The notes: generated by a model not told the origin, from the sequence alone. A stretch of DNA of 64,000 nt from Streptomyces sp. GESEQ-35 (GCF_017948485.1 NZ_JAFFSX010000019.1:146600-210599); one strand, 5' to 3'. Numbered from the stretch's first letter, positions 34,100 to 43,185 are shown. Numbers and translations: made by a program.

Positions 34100-36127
34100 G
34101 TGATTTCCACCGCTATTCGCGTCGCCCGGGTGGGCAGCGCGGCCGAGTTGGCCGCGGCGGTCCTCATGATGCTGGGTTACCCGGCGCTCATGCTGGCCGC
34201 GCTCGTCCCGAGCGTTCCCGCCTTCGCGGCTGCGGCCGCCGTGACGTATCTGGCGGACCACTATCTGCACCGCAAGGGCAGCTATCTGATCAACCGCCTG
34301 AGCAAGGTGCGTGCGGGTCTGTCGATCCGCTTCCTGATCCGGCAGCTCCTGCTGGTCCTGCTGCTGGCCCGCCTCTCCTTCGCGGACGACCTGATCTTCT
34401 ACGGTGCGGTCGCCGGCTTCATCGCCTTCTACGGCCTTCAGGCCCCGCACGGCGCGCTGGTCACCCTGATCCGCAACCGCCGCCGGATGCCGGTCGCCAC
34501 CCGCAATGTCGACCTGGCCTCCCGCATCCGCATCCCGGACGCCCCGCCGCGTCCGCTGCTGCACCGCTCCGCCGAGAAGATGCTCCACCTCGACCTCGCG
34601 GCCGTCGTCGGCGTGCTGGTCTCGGCGGCCATGGCGTCGGCCGTCGCGGGCTTCATCGGCATCGGCGTGACCCTGTTCCTGGGCTGCCTGTACGTCCTCG
34701 CGCTGATGCCGTACGTCCGGGGCCGCAAGATCCCGCCGAACGCGGACGCCGTGCTGGCCGCCGTGGACGACTGGCTGGGCGAGTACCGACCCCAGACGGC
34801 GCTGTACTTCTCCGGGTCCAAGGACTCCGCGTACCAGGTCAACATGTGGCTGGAGACCATGGAGCAGCTGGACTCCAAGCCGCTGATCATCCTGCGTGAG
34901 CGCGCCGTCCTGGACCGTATGGCGCCCACCACGGTCCCCGTCATCTGCGTGCCCGGAGGGGTGCACCTGATGAACATGGACCTCTCGAACGTGCGCGTGA
35001 CGCTGTACGCGGCGAACGTCGGCAAGAACATCCACATGCTGCGCGTCCCGACGATGAAGCACGTCTTCATCGGCCACGGCGACAGCGACAAGCTGGCCAG
35101 CGTCAACCCGTTCAGCAAGGTGTACGACGAGGTGTGGACCGCCGGACGCGCGGGCCGCGACCGCTACGCCATCGCCGACGTCGGTGTCCGCGACGACGAC
35201 ATCGTGGAGGTCGGCCGTCCGCAGCTGGCGCCGATCGAGACCTGGGAGGGCGCGCCCGAGGGACGTATCCCGACGGTGCTGTATGCGCCCACCTGGGAGG
35301 GCTGGGACGACAACCCCGGCAACACCTCGATCCTGCTCGCCGGCGAGAACATCGTCCGCACGCTGATCAAGGCCGACCCGCCGGTCCGCGTCCTGTACAA
35401 GCCGCACCCCTTCACCGGCACGCGCAGCGCCGTGGCCAAGGCCGCCCACCTGCGCATCACCGCGCTGGTGGAGCAGGCCGCCGCTACCCGGCTCGCGGCG
35501 GATGCGGCGGCCCAGTCCGCCGCCAAGGCCGAGCTGGCCCGCATCGAGGCCCGGCTCGCCGAGTTGTCCGGCGGCGCCGAGAAGGGCGACGAGGCCGAGG
35601 CCACCCGTGACGGCGTGGTCGACGTCGCCAAGCACGAGGAGATCGCCCGGCTGCGCGCCGAGTGGAACGACGCCTACTGGCGTTCCTTCCCCGCCCACGA
35701 GCACCGCGTCATCGCGGGCACCGAGCCGCGTCTGTACGACTGCTTCAACGTCTCCGACGCGATGGTCTCCGACATCTCCAGCGTGGTCTCGGACTTCATC
35801 GCCAGCGGCAAGCCGTACGCGGTCACCGACTCCGCGGAGCTGGGCGAGGAGGAGTTCAAGCGGCAGAACACCGCCGTGCGTGCCGCTGTCATCCTCAGCA
35901 ACAGCGCCGCCGAGCTGGACGGGCTGCTGGCCGCCGTCCGTGACCCGGCCGCGGACCCGCTGGCCGCGGACCGCAAGGAGCTGAAGCAGTATCTGCTCGG
36001 CCCGGACGAGCCGACGTCCATCGAGCAGTTCAACACCGCTGTGGCGAACCTGGCGTTGAAGGCCGAGACCCGCAACCTCGGCCAGGAGCCACGGATCGCG
36101 ACGACGGAGGCGGAGCTGACCGGCTGA
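34100..36127 (+). CDS. CDP-glycerol/ribitol glycerophosphotransferase-like (TagF family)
   Basis: This 675-residue protein has several N-terminal hydrophobic segments (within residues 10-205) followed by a TagF-like glycosyltransferase-B domain. Family-type motifs include FIGHGDSDK, VLYAPTWEGWDDN, YKPHPFTG and SDAMVSDISSVVSDFIASGKP. Such enzymes add polyol-phosphate units to teichoic-type polymers at the inner membrane face. An Ala/Glu-rich coiled insertion (about 455-530) splits the catalytic domain. GTG 34100 follows AGCAGG. The upstream CDP-ribitol-type gene would supply its donor. A perfect terminator follows. Confidence 0.82.
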   Translation: MISTAIRVARVGSAAELAAAVLMMLGYPALMLAALVPSVPAFAAAAAVTYLADHYLHRKGSYLINRLSKVRAGLSIRFLIRQLLLVLLLARLSFADDLIFYGAVAGFIAFYGLQAPHGALVTLIRNRRRMPVATRNVDLASRIRIPDAPPRPLLHRSAEKMLHLDLAAVVGVLVSAAMASAVAGFIGIGVTLFLGCLYVLALMPYVRGRKIPPNADAVLAAVDDWLGEYRPQTALYFSGSKDSAYQVNMWLETMEQLDSKPLIILRERAVLDRMAPTTVPVICVPGGVHLMNMDLSNVRVTLYAANVGKNIHMLRVPTMKHVFIGHGDSDKLASVNPFSKVYDEVWTAGRAGRDRYAIADVGVRDDDIVEVGRPQLAPIETWEGAPEGRIPTVLYAPTWEGWDDNPGNTSILLAGENIVRTLIKADPPVRVLYKPHPFTGTRSAVAKAAHLRITALVEQAAATRLAADAAAQSAAKAELARIEARLAELSGGAEKGDEAEATRDGVVDVAKHEEIARLRAEWNDAYWRSFPAHEHRVIAGTEPRLYDCFNVSDAMVSDISSVVSDFIASGKPYAVTDSAELGEEEFKRQNTAVRAAVILSNSAAELDGLLAAVRDPAADPLAADRKELKQYLLGPDEPTSIEQFNTAVANLALKAETRNLGQEPRIATTEAELTG

Positions 36128-36143
36128 CCGACCGCCACAGGCG

Positions 36144-36178
36144 AAGAGCCCCCGAGGAGTGAATCCTCGGGGGCTCTT
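36144..36178 (+). terminator. Perfect terminator after the TagF-like gene
   Basis: Fifteen-pair uninterrupted stem (36144-36158 with 36164-36178) around GTGAA, ending in CTCTTTC. It is one of the strongest terminators in the window. Confidence 0.9.
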
Positions 36179-36329
36179 TCCGTGCCCGATGAACGGGCGT
36201 CACCTGGAATTCGTATGACGTAGGTCACTAATTCATGAGCTACAGGCAACCGCTTCCCGCTTTCGCCCGTCTACTGGTTTGCAAATAAGGAGACACGGGG
36301 GGAAATGTCCCGTTAGCGAGGGGGAAAAT

Positions 36330-37538
36330 GTGACCGTTGCGCAGCCTGATGTCAGCGTGATCATCGGGGCGTACGAAGCGATGCCGTATCTGGTCGAGTG
36401 CCTGGCATCTGTCGAGGCACAGACCATCGACCCGGAGCGCATCGAGGTCATCGCGGTCGACGACGGTTCGACGGACGGCACGGGGGAGTATCTGGAGGAG
36501 TTCGCGGCCCGCGTGCCCATGCACGTGACCGTGATCCGGCAGGACAACTCGGGCGGCCCCAGCGGCCCGCGCAACGTCGGCCTGGGCAAGGCGTCCGGGC
36601 GGTACGTCTTCTTCCTCGACGCCGACGACCGGCTGGGCGCCGAGGCCCTGGAGCGGATGGTCGCGATGGCCGACCGCAACGGCACGGACGTCGTCCTCGG
36701 CAAGGTCGAGGGCATCAACCGCAAGCCGCCCCGGTCGATGTGGGGCAAGACGCTGGAGCGCACCGACGTCTACTCCTCCAACATCAAGTTCACGCTCAGC
36801 GCGCAGAAGCTGTTCCGCCGCGCGCTGCTGGACCGGCACGGCATGCGGTTCGATGAGTCGCTGTGGACCGGCGAGGACGCGCTGTTCACGATGGAGGCCT
36901 ATCTGCGGGCCGACGGCGTCTCGGTGGTCGCGGACCATGTCTGCTACTACCTGGTGGGTCGCGAGGACGGCAAGCACGTGACGAAGAGCGGCAGTTACAC
37001 CCTGCGCTTCGACTCCGCCCGCGCCCTGATGGGGCTGATCGCCGACCTCGTCCCGGCGGGCCCGCGCCGCGACACGCTGATGGTCCGCCCGTTCCTGGTC
37101 ACCCTGCTGCCGCAGTTCGGCCCCAGGTTCCTCAAGGACAGCGAGCAGATACGCCGGCACAAGCTGGAGCTGGCGAAGCCGCTGATGGAGGCCTACTGGA
37201 CCGACGAGCTGGCCCGCCGCCTCAAGGTCGAGGAGCGGCTGCGGCTGCACCTGGTCGCCGGGCAGCGGCCCGAACTCCTCGTCGAGGTCCTGGAGTTCCT
37301 CAGGGCGAAGAGGCAGGCGGCCGCCCTGCTGGAGAGGAAGGGCCGCCGCGTCTACCTCGCCTACCCCCGCTTCCGTGACCGTGTGGCCGGCATACCCGAC
37401 GCCGTCTACCTCGCCGAACCCCGCGAGGCCCGCGCCTTCCCGGGCTACCGCGAGGGCGGAGCCGACTCGTTCGCGAGGAAGGTCATCCGCCGGGTGCGCC
37501 GGGCACTGCCCGCCGCCGCGGTGCGGACGGCGGCCTGA
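36330..37538 (+). CDS. Family 2 glycosyltransferase
   Basis: This 402-residue cytoplasmic or peripheral enzyme has a GT-A fold: VSVIIGAYEAMPYLVECL, DDGSTDGTGEY and the metal-binding FLDADDRL. The C-terminal half (about 230-400) is Arg-rich and lacks clear membrane helices. The donor and acceptor are unknown. Position between the TagF-like gene and the pyruvyltransferase suggests decoration or linkage of a wall polymer. GTG 36330 has GAGGGGG about six bases upstream; an in-frame TTG at 36279 is unlikely. Confidence 0.85.
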   Translation: MTVAQPDVSVIIGAYEAMPYLVECLASVEAQTIDPERIEVIAVDDGSTDGTGEYLEEFAARVPMHVTVIRQDNSGGPSGPRNVGLGKASGRYVFFLDADDRLGAEALERMVAMADRNGTDVVLGKVEGINRKPPRSMWGKTLERTDVYSSNIKFTLSAQKLFRRALLDRHGMRFDESLWTGEDALFTMEAYLRADGVSVVADHVCYYLVGREDGKHVTKSGSYTLRFDSARALMGLIADLVPAGPRRDTLMVRPFLVTLLPQFGPRFLKDSEQIRRHKLELAKPLMEAYWTDELARRLKVEERLRLHLVAGQRPELLVEVLEFLRAKRQAAALLERKGRRVYLAYPRFRDRVAGIPDAVYLAEPREARAFPGYREGGADSFARKVIRRVRRALPAAAVRTAA

Positions 37539-37597
37539 CACTCCCTGCGGTCTAAGCGGGTCCGGCGAAGTCAGCTGCGGTTCGGCCGCGCCCCATA

Positions 37598-37627
37598 GGG
37601 GCGCGGGGAACTGCGCGACCAGCCACG
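37598..37627 (+). repeat. Dispersed Streptomyces-type repeat, copy 2
   Basis: GGGGCGCGGGGAACTGCGCG followed by ACCAGCCAC, as at 928-957. It lies in the 152-base convergent gap between the GT2 gene and the pyruvyltransferase gene. Confidence 0.65.
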
Positions 37628-37641
37628 ACGGACCCGCGGAC

Positions 37642-37693
37642 GAGCACCGGACTTCCAGCGGAGCTCAGAGCACCGGACTTCCAGCGGAGCTCA
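37642..37693 (-). repeat. Perfect 26-base tandem duplication at a stop codon
   Basis: Bases 37642-37667 and 37668-37693 are identical and adjacent. On the minus strand each unit begins TGAGCTCCGC, so the first unit starts exactly with the TGA of the pyruvyltransferase gene and the second repeats it. Confidence 0.95.
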
Positions 37694-39112
37694 GCGCCCC
37701 GACTTAAGCGCCCGGCGGATCGGCCGTCCCACGACCCGTCGGGCCTTGCGGTAGACCGAGGTCGGGGGCGGGGGCTCCGCGGCAGGCCTGGCCGAGCGCT
37801 TCAGCTCCCGCTTCAACTTGGCGTTGTCCACGGCCAGTTCGGCGATACGGCTGTGCAGCCAGCCGAACCGGGGGGTGAGCGAGGCGATGTCCGTGTCGTT
37901 CCAGGGGCGGATGCCGGCCGGGAAGGACAGCGCGCGCATGCGCTCGTCGAAGGCCGCGCCGCCGTCGCCGTGCGTGAAGGTGTTCCGCAGTCCGTTGCGG
38001 TCCAGGAACGCCGTGAACCGTTCGAAGCGTTCCTGGTGGCCGCCCGTCAGCTCGCTGAGATCGGCCTCCTCGTACAGCCGCGCGGGATCTGTGGCTTCGG
38101 GGTCCTCGGACAGCTGGTCGATCCTGCGATGCGGGATGCCGAAGTAGCGGCACAGCTCCAGCGTGCGGGAGTCACCGCACAGCACGGTCGCGGGCGTGCC
38201 GGCCAGCAGCGCCGCGATGTTGCCGTGGATGCGTGAGCCGAAGGAGAAGTCGAACCCGCGCAGATCGTCGATCCAGGTGATCGGATCGACGTAGACGCGG
38301 ACCTTGTCCTCCCCGTACATCGGGTGGTCCGGATGGGTCGGCATGGCGGTGACCCGGCTGTTCGGGTCCGAGAGGTCCCGCCAGTGCAACTGCCGTGCGT
38401 CGCTGAGGTTCTGGCCGACGAAGCGGAGGTGCGGATAGTGCTCGTGAGCGCGGCGGATGATGCGGTCCAGGCCCTGTGACCGCACCGCGCTGTGCGAACC
38501 GTTGACGGCGATCCGGGAGTCGCCGGTGAGCTCCGGCTGCCGCTTGGACACGGCGAGTTCCTTGCCGTACAGGAACAGCGACGGGCAGCCGATCACCTCG
38601 ACATCCCTGAACCCCATGTCCTTGAGGTACTTCTCGGTGAACTCGCCCCGCACACCGATCGAGGCGCTGCGGTCGAGCACCGCCGAGACGAACTCGCGCA
38701 CGGCCGGCTCGATGGGCTTCAGTCGCGCCGGGTCGTAGTTCAGCCCGGTCTGCGCGCCCACGCCCATCACGACCACGGGGATCCGCAGCTTGCCGATCAG
38801 CCGCGTCAGCCGCTTCAACTGCGGCTCGAACGACGGGCGGAACGCATTGGCCAGCGGTACGACGAAGGCGTCGTACTCCGCGTTGATCCGGGCCGCCGCG
38901 GCCACATCCGTACGGATGCCGTTGGAGACGACCTCGGTGTCCGGTGTCTCGAGGATCTTGTGCGCGGCATCGCTGAAGATCAGGTTGCCGGAGTTGGTGG
39001 CGAACACATCTCGGTGAAGGGCCTCTTCGACGGGGACGACGTCGTACGGGCTCTTCCCGGAGCGGAGCAGGATGCGCTGCACGCGACGATCTTTTGTTGG
39101 CACATCGTTCAC
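37691..39112 (-). CDS. Polysaccharide pyruvyl transferase family protein
   Basis: This protein of about 473 residues resembles CsaB/WcaK-type transferases that add pyruvate ketals from phosphoenolpyruvate to wall polysaccharides. Typical stretches are VVVMGVGAQTGLNYDP, SIGVRGEFTEKYL, GCPSLFLYG and SFGSRIHGNIAALLAGTPA. A C-terminal coiled segment (AELAVDNAKLKREL) precedes a basic tail. The start is uncertain: GTG 39112 or GTG 39103, neither with a Shine-Dalgarno. It faces the GT2 gene and is divergent from proB. Confidence 0.8.
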   Translation of the reverse strand: MNDVPTKDRRVQRILLRSGKSPYDVVPVEEALHRDVFATNSGNLIFSDAAHKILETPDTEVVSNGIRTDVAAAARINAEYDAFVVPLANAFRPSFEPQLKRLTRLIGKLRIPVVVMGVGAQTGLNYDPARLKPIEPAVREFVSAVLDRSASIGVRGEFTEKYLKDMGFRDVEVIGCPSLFLYGKELAVSKRQPELTGDSRIAVNGSHSAVRSQGLDRIIRRAHEHYPHLRFVGQNLSDARQLHWRDLSDPNSRVTAMPTHPDHPMYGEDKVRVYVDPITWIDDLRGFDFSFGSRIHGNIAALLAGTPATVLCGDSRTLELCRYFGIPHRRIDQLSEDPEATDPARLYEEADLSELTGGHQERFERFTAFLDRNGLRNTFTHGDGGAAFDERMRALSFPAGIRPWNDTDIASLTPRFGWLHSRIAELAVDNAKLKRELKRSARPAAEPPPPTSVYRKARRVVGRPIRRALKSGR

Positions 39113-39287
39113 ATTAAGTTTGCATGGTCTTTTGTTTCTATGCGCGGCCCGTACAACCTTTTTTCCGAATGCGACCCGTGAGCGCACGGTTACTGGATGC
39201 ATGTCCAGAGGCTGATATCGATGCGCGGCTCCTGGCCCCCTTCGCGTACATTGCGGACAGCCGATGTGCGAGGGGACGGAAACCGAA

Positions 39288-40415
39288 GTGGCAGGGGCAA
39301 GGCAGGCCGTGAGCGAGGCCCGCAGGATCGTCGTCAAGGTGGGCTCCTCGTCGCTGACCACCGCCTCCGGCGGCCTGGACGCCGACCGGGTCGACGCACT
39401 CGTCGACGTTCTCGCCAAAAGCCGCAGTGGGGGAGAGCGAGAGATCGTCCTCGTCTCGTCAGGCGCCATCGCCGCCGGGCTCGCCCCGCTGGGCCTGCGC
39501 CGCCGCCCCAAGGACCTCGCCCGCCAGCAGGCCGCCGCCAGCGTCGGCCAGGGCCTGCTCGTCGCCCGCTACACCGCCTCCTTCGCCCGCTACAGCGTCC
39601 GCGTCGGCCAGGTGCTGCTGACCAGCGACGACATGAGCCGCCGCGCCCACCACCGCAACGCCTCCCGCACCCTCGACAAGCTCCTCGCGATGGGCGCCCT
39701 CCCCATCGTCAACGAGAACGACACCGTCGCCACGGACGAGATCCGCTTCGGCGACAACGACCGCCTCGCCGCCCTCGTCGCGCATCTCGTACGGGCGGAT
39801 CTGCTGGTCCTGCTCTCCGACGTCGACGGCGTGTACGACGGCGACCCCAGCAGGCCCGGCACCTCGCGGATGGCGGAGATTCACGGCCCCGAGGATCTCG
39901 CGGGCGTGGAGATCGGCAGCGCGGGCAGGGCGGGCGTCGGCACCGGCGGCATGGTCACCAAGGTCGAGGCCGCCCGGATCGCCGCCGCCGCCGGTATCCC
40001 CGTGGTGCTGACCAGTGCCGTCCACGCCGCCGAGGCGCTGTCCGGCGGCGACACCGGCACCCACTTCCACCCCACCGGCAAGCGGTCCGCCGACCGGCTG
40101 CTGTGGCTTCAGCACGCGTCCACCCCGCAGGGGTCGCTGACCCTGGACGACGGCGCGGTGCGGGCGGTCGTCGAACGCCGCACGTCGCTGCTGCCGGCCG
40201 GAATCGCCGCCGTCGAGGGCGAGTTCAGCGCGGGCGACCCCGTCGAGCTGCGCGATGCCGAGGGGCGCGCGGTGGCCCGCGGGCTCGTCAACTTCGACGC
40301 CAAGGAGATCCCCCAGCTGCTCGGCCGCTCGACCCGGGAACTGGCCCGTGAACTGGGCGCGGCGTACGAACGTGAAGTCGTACACCGGGACGACCTGGTG
40401 ATCCTGCACCCGTAA
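39288..40415 (+). CDS. proB: Glutamate 5-kinase
   Basis: This 375-residue enzyme phosphorylates glutamate, the first step of proline synthesis. The kinase domain carries VVKVGSSSLT, VSSGAIAAGL, NENDTV and the GTGGM loop, followed by a PUA domain (about 285-370). GTG 39288 is chosen; ATG 39264 and GTG 39309 are in-frame alternatives, and only residues 1-8 change. TACATT at 39247-39252 is a possible -10 element. proA lies 0.7 kb downstream with one small gene between. Confidence 0.95.
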   Translation: MAGARQAVSEARRIVVKVGSSSLTTASGGLDADRVDALVDVLAKSRSGGEREIVLVSSGAIAAGLAPLGLRRRPKDLARQQAAASVGQGLLVARYTASFARYSVRVGQVLLTSDDMSRRAHHRNASRTLDKLLAMGALPIVNENDTVATDEIRFGDNDRLAALVAHLVRADLLVLLSDVDGVYDGDPSRPGTSRMAEIHGPEDLAGVEIGSAGRAGVGTGGMVTKVEAARIAAAAGIPVVLTSAVHAAEALSGGDTGTHFHPTGKRSADRLLWLQHASTPQGSLTLDDGAVRAVVERRTSLLPAGIAAVEGEFSAGDPVELRDAEGRAVARGLVNFDAKEIPQLLGRSTRELARELGAAYEREVVHRDDLVILHP

Positions 40416-40475
40416 AAGGTGGACGTTGCGCAAAACAGCCCCACGGCGGCTTGCGGCCTGCTCAACTTTGTCTTA

Positions 40476-40551
40476 GGGACCCATCCCCGGGGGACTCGAT
40501 CCCTTGGGGACTGGATCCCTCGGGGACCATTCCGCAGGACCATTGCGTAAG
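40476..40551 (+). repeat. Five degenerate 14-16-base tandem units upstream of a small gene
   Basis: Units at 40476, 40491, 40507, 40523 and 40538 follow the pattern GGGAC-N-(A/G)TCCC. Units two and three (GGGACTCGATCCC, GGGACTGGATCCC) are self-complementary, so the transcript could form serial small hairpins just before the ribosome site at 40549-40555. Confidence 0.8.
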
Positions 40552-40560
40552 GAGGCCGTC

Positions 40561-41022
40561 GTGAGACGAGTGCGCCCTGGGGCGGCGGCGTCCCGCGATG
40601 GTGTCGCCTCCCGCGCGGGCGGCGAGGAGCGTGCTCTGACCAGCGTCGCGGCCGGCGACCGGTACGAGCAGCCGAAGGACGCACCACGGCTGTGGCACGT
40701 CACGCTGAGCGTCTCCGGCGCCGAGACCCCGCTGACGGAGGTACGGCGCTGCCTTGAGCAGCTGGCCCACGACCACCCCTTTCTGCTGACCAGCCGCTAC
40801 GCCAACGACCACGCCGAGATCCGCTACTGGGAAGAGGCCCGCGACCTGCACGACGCGGCCGCCGTCGCCCTGCGCCTGTGGGGCGAGCACCGCCAGTCCG
40901 CCGGGCTGCCGCCCTGGGAGATCGTCGGCCTGGAGGTCATCGACCGCGAGACCTACCACCAGCGGATCGCGGAGGGGTACGGCCCGCCGCCGGCGTCACC
41001 GGTGGGCGTCCACCCGTATTGA
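40561..41022 (+). CDS. Hypothetical protein between proB and proA
   Basis: I do not recognise a named family. The 153-residue cytoplasmic protein has a basic, disordered N-terminus (1-45) and a compact alpha/beta domain (WHVTLSVSGAETPLTEVRRC to VIDRETYHQRI). A very good ribosome site AAGGAGG is five bases before GTG 40561. A gene of this kind is found between proB and proA in other Streptomyces as far as I recall. Cotranscription with proB is possible (145-base gap filled with tandem repeats). Confidence 0.75.
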   Translation: MRRVRPGAAASRDGVASRAGGEERALTSVAAGDRYEQPKDAPRLWHVTLSVSGAETPLTEVRRCLEQLAHDHPFLLTSRYANDHAEIRYWEEARDLHDAAAVALRLWGEHRQSAGLPPWEIVGLEVIDRETYHQRIAEGYGPPPASPVGVHPY

Positions 41023-41096
41023 GCGGTCGTTTTGCGGAGTCTGGGCGGCTTGTCTCGGGGTTTGGGATGGCAGCCGGACCAACCCGTTCGGCGCAC

Positions 41097-41102
41097 TACG
41101 CT
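41097..41102 (+). promoter_or_regulatory. -10 element of a leaderless proA promoter
   Basis: TACGCT is exactly six bases before the proA ATG (41109), and no Shine-Dalgarno lies between. A leaderless start is likely. Confidence 0.5.
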
Positions 41103-41108
41103 TCCCTC

Positions 41109-42395
41109 ATGACCACGCTTTCGCCGTACGACTCGATGTCCCCGGTCACCCGGGCCGCCTACCGCGCCAAGGCCGCCGCAGCCGACCTCGCGCCGCTGCC
41201 GCGGGCCGAGAAGGACGACGCGCTGCTCGCCATCGCGGACGCGCTGGAGGTCCGTACGAGCGAAATCGTCGAGGCCAACGCCAAGGACATCGCCAAGGCC
41301 CGCGAGGCCGGCACCAGCGAGGCCGTCGTCGACCGGCTGACGCTGACGCCGGAGCGGGTGCGGGCCATCGCCTCGGACGTGCGGGACGTCGTGGCCCTGC
41401 CCGACCCGGTGGGCGAGGTCGTCCGCGGCTCGACCCTCCCCAACGGCATCGACCTGCGCCAGGTCCGCGTCCCGCTGGGCGTCGTCGGGATCATCTACGA
41501 GGCCCGCCCGAACGTCACCGTCGACGCCGCCGCCCTGTGCCTGAAGTCCGGCAACGCGGTGCTGCTGCGCGGCTCCGCCTCCGCCTACGAGTCGAACAGC
41601 GCCCTTGTGCGGGTCATCCGGGACGCCGTGGGCGGGGCCGGGCTGCCCGCCGACGCCGTGCAGCTCGTGCCCGGCGAGAGCCGCGAGAGCGTGCGCGAGC
41701 TGATGCGGGCGCGCGGTCTGGTCGACGTGCTGATCCCGCGCGGCGGTGCCTCGCTGATCCAGACGGTCGTCCAGGAGTCCGTCGTCCCGGTCATCGAGAC
41801 CGGCACCGGCAACTGCCACGTCTACGTCGACGCGCACGCCGACCTCGACATGGCCATCGACATCCTGATCAACTCCAAGGCGCAGCGCGTCAGCGTCTGC
41901 AACGCCGCCGAGACCCTCCTGGTCCACCAGGACATCGCGCCGGAATTCCTGCCGCGTGCCCTGGCCGCCCTCGCGGACGCCGGGGTCACCGTGCACGCCG
42001 ACGAACGAGTGCTGGCGTACGCGAAGGACTCCGAGGCGACGGTCGTCGAGGCAACGCCGGAGGACTGGGAGACCGAGTACCTCTCGTACGACATCGCCGC
42101 GGCCGTCGTCGACTCCCTGGACAAGGCCGTCGAGCACATCCGGCTGTGGACCTCCGGTCACACCGAGGCCATCGTCACGACCTCCCAGCAGGCCGCCCGC
42201 CGCTTCACCCAACTGGTCGACTCCACGACGGTCGCCGTGAACGCCTCGACCCGCTTCACCGACGGCGGCCAGTTCGGCTTCGGCGCCGAGATCGGCATCT
42301 CCACACAGAAGCTGCACGCCCGCGGCCCGATGGGACTGCCGGAGCTGACCAGCACGAAGTACATCGTCACGGGGGACGGGCACGTACGGCGCTGA
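41109..42395 (+). CDS. proA: Glutamate-5-semialdehyde dehydrogenase (gamma-glutamyl phosphate reductase)
   Basis: This 428-residue NADPH-dependent enzyme reduces gamma-glutamyl phosphate to the semialdehyde, the second proline step. Aldehyde dehydrogenase-type motifs are GVVGIIYEARPNVT, the catalytic cysteine in RVSVCNAAETLL and the C-terminal GAEIGISTQKLHARGP. The ATG at 41109 has TACGCT six bases upstream and no Shine-Dalgarno. A six-pair hairpin follows the stop at 42431. Confidence 0.96.
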   Translation: MTTLSPYDSMSPVTRAAYRAKAAAADLAPLPRAEKDDALLAIADALEVRTSEIVEANAKDIAKAREAGTSEAVVDRLTLTPERVRAIASDVRDVVALPDPVGEVVRGSTLPNGIDLRQVRVPLGVVGIIYEARPNVTVDAAALCLKSGNAVLLRGSASAYESNSALVRVIRDAVGGAGLPADAVQLVPGESRESVRELMRARGLVDVLIPRGGASLIQTVVQESVVPVIETGTGNCHVYVDAHADLDMAIDILINSKAQRVSVCNAAETLLVHQDIAPEFLPRALAALADAGVTVHADERVLAYAKDSEATVVEATPEDWETEYLSYDIAAAVVDSLDKAVEHIRLWTSGHTEAIVTTSQQAARRFTQLVDSTTVAVNASTRFTDGGQFGFGAEIGISTQKLHARGPMGLPELTSTKYIVTGDGHVRR

Positions 42396-42430
42396 GCGAG
42401 CGGCGCACAGGCGCGCGGCCTGGGCATATG

Positions 42431-42449
42431 CGGGGGACACGCGCCCCCG
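42431..42449 (+). terminator. Short hairpin after proA
   Basis: CGGGGG (42431-42436) pairs with CCCCCG (42444-42449) around ACACGCG, 35 bases after the proA stop. Confidence 0.5.
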
Positions 42450-42530
42450 GGTCGCGCCCGTGCCGCATGAGAGCTGTCTCACAAGGCGGATGAATTTCCA
42501 TACCGTCTGCCCAAATTGATCCCCCAGGTC

Positions 42531-42536
42531 TACTCT
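42531..42536 (+). promoter_or_regulatory. -10 element of a leaderless promoter
   Basis: TACTCT lies exactly six bases before the GTG at 42543. The same hexamer at the same distance precedes the next, related gene at 43220. Confidence 0.55.
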
Positions 42537-42542
42537 GGATCC

Positions 42543-43118
42543 GTGCCGGAGGACGTGGGGGGCACGCCGTTCCCTGACGGCTGGGAGCCCGACGACGACC
42601 ACGACCGCGGGGTGTCGGACGAAGAGTTCGCCTCCGTGGTCTTTGACGAGGCCTTCGTACGGGCGGCCGTGGTGCACGAGCCGACCGCCGTCGAACGCCT
42701 CCTTGCCGCCGCCCAGGCCAGAGCGGAGGCCTCCGAGGCGGAGGCCCGCCGGGCCCACGGCAGAAGCGAGCGCTACGAAGACGGCTTCGGCCCCGACGAT
42801 CGTGGCGGTTTCGGCCATGATCCGGAGCTCGACGATCTGGACGACTCCGACACCCTCGACAGCCGGTACGGCGCCCCGGGGACCTACGGCAAGCAGGTCC
42901 GCTGGCACCGTCCCGTCGCCTGGATCCTCGCCCTCGTGATGGGGATCGGCATGGTCGCGCTGGCTTTCTCGGCGGTCTACCGGGGCGCGTCCTCCAGTAA
43001 CCGGGACCAGGTCCCGCCACCCGCCTCCACCGGCCTGGAACAGGGCAGTGCGGCGGCACCCTCCGCTTCCGCCGACTATTCCCAGCCGCCGGCCTCCGCG
43101 ACCCCGCGCACGCCCTGA
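42543..43118 (+). CDS. Single-pass membrane protein with SVVFDE motif (first of pair)
   Basis: This 191-residue protein has an acidic cytoplasmic N-terminus with EEFASVVFDEAFVRAAVV at residues 27-44, an Ala/Glu-rich helix, a low-complexity acidic linker, one membrane helix (about 128-150) and a short Pro/Ser-rich outer tail. No enzyme motif is seen. The N-terminal motif recurs in the next gene. It corresponds by position to a Streptomyces coelicolor gene near SCO2584; I do not assign a function. A leaderless start is likely. Confidence 0.75.
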   Translation: MPEDVGGTPFPDGWEPDDDHDRGVSDEEFASVVFDEAFVRAAVVHEPTAVERLLAAAQARAEASEAEARRAHGRSERYEDGFGPDDRGGFGHDPELDDLDDSDTLDSRYGAPGTYGKQVRWHRPVAWILALVMGIGMVALAFSAVYRGASSSNRDQVPPPASTGLEQGSAAAPSASADYSQPPASATPRTP

Positions 43119-43185
43119 CACGCTGCCCGGACGCGCCCTGACCGTCCTGGTGAGGACCTGTCAGAACTTGTCGTGTACCAGGGCG

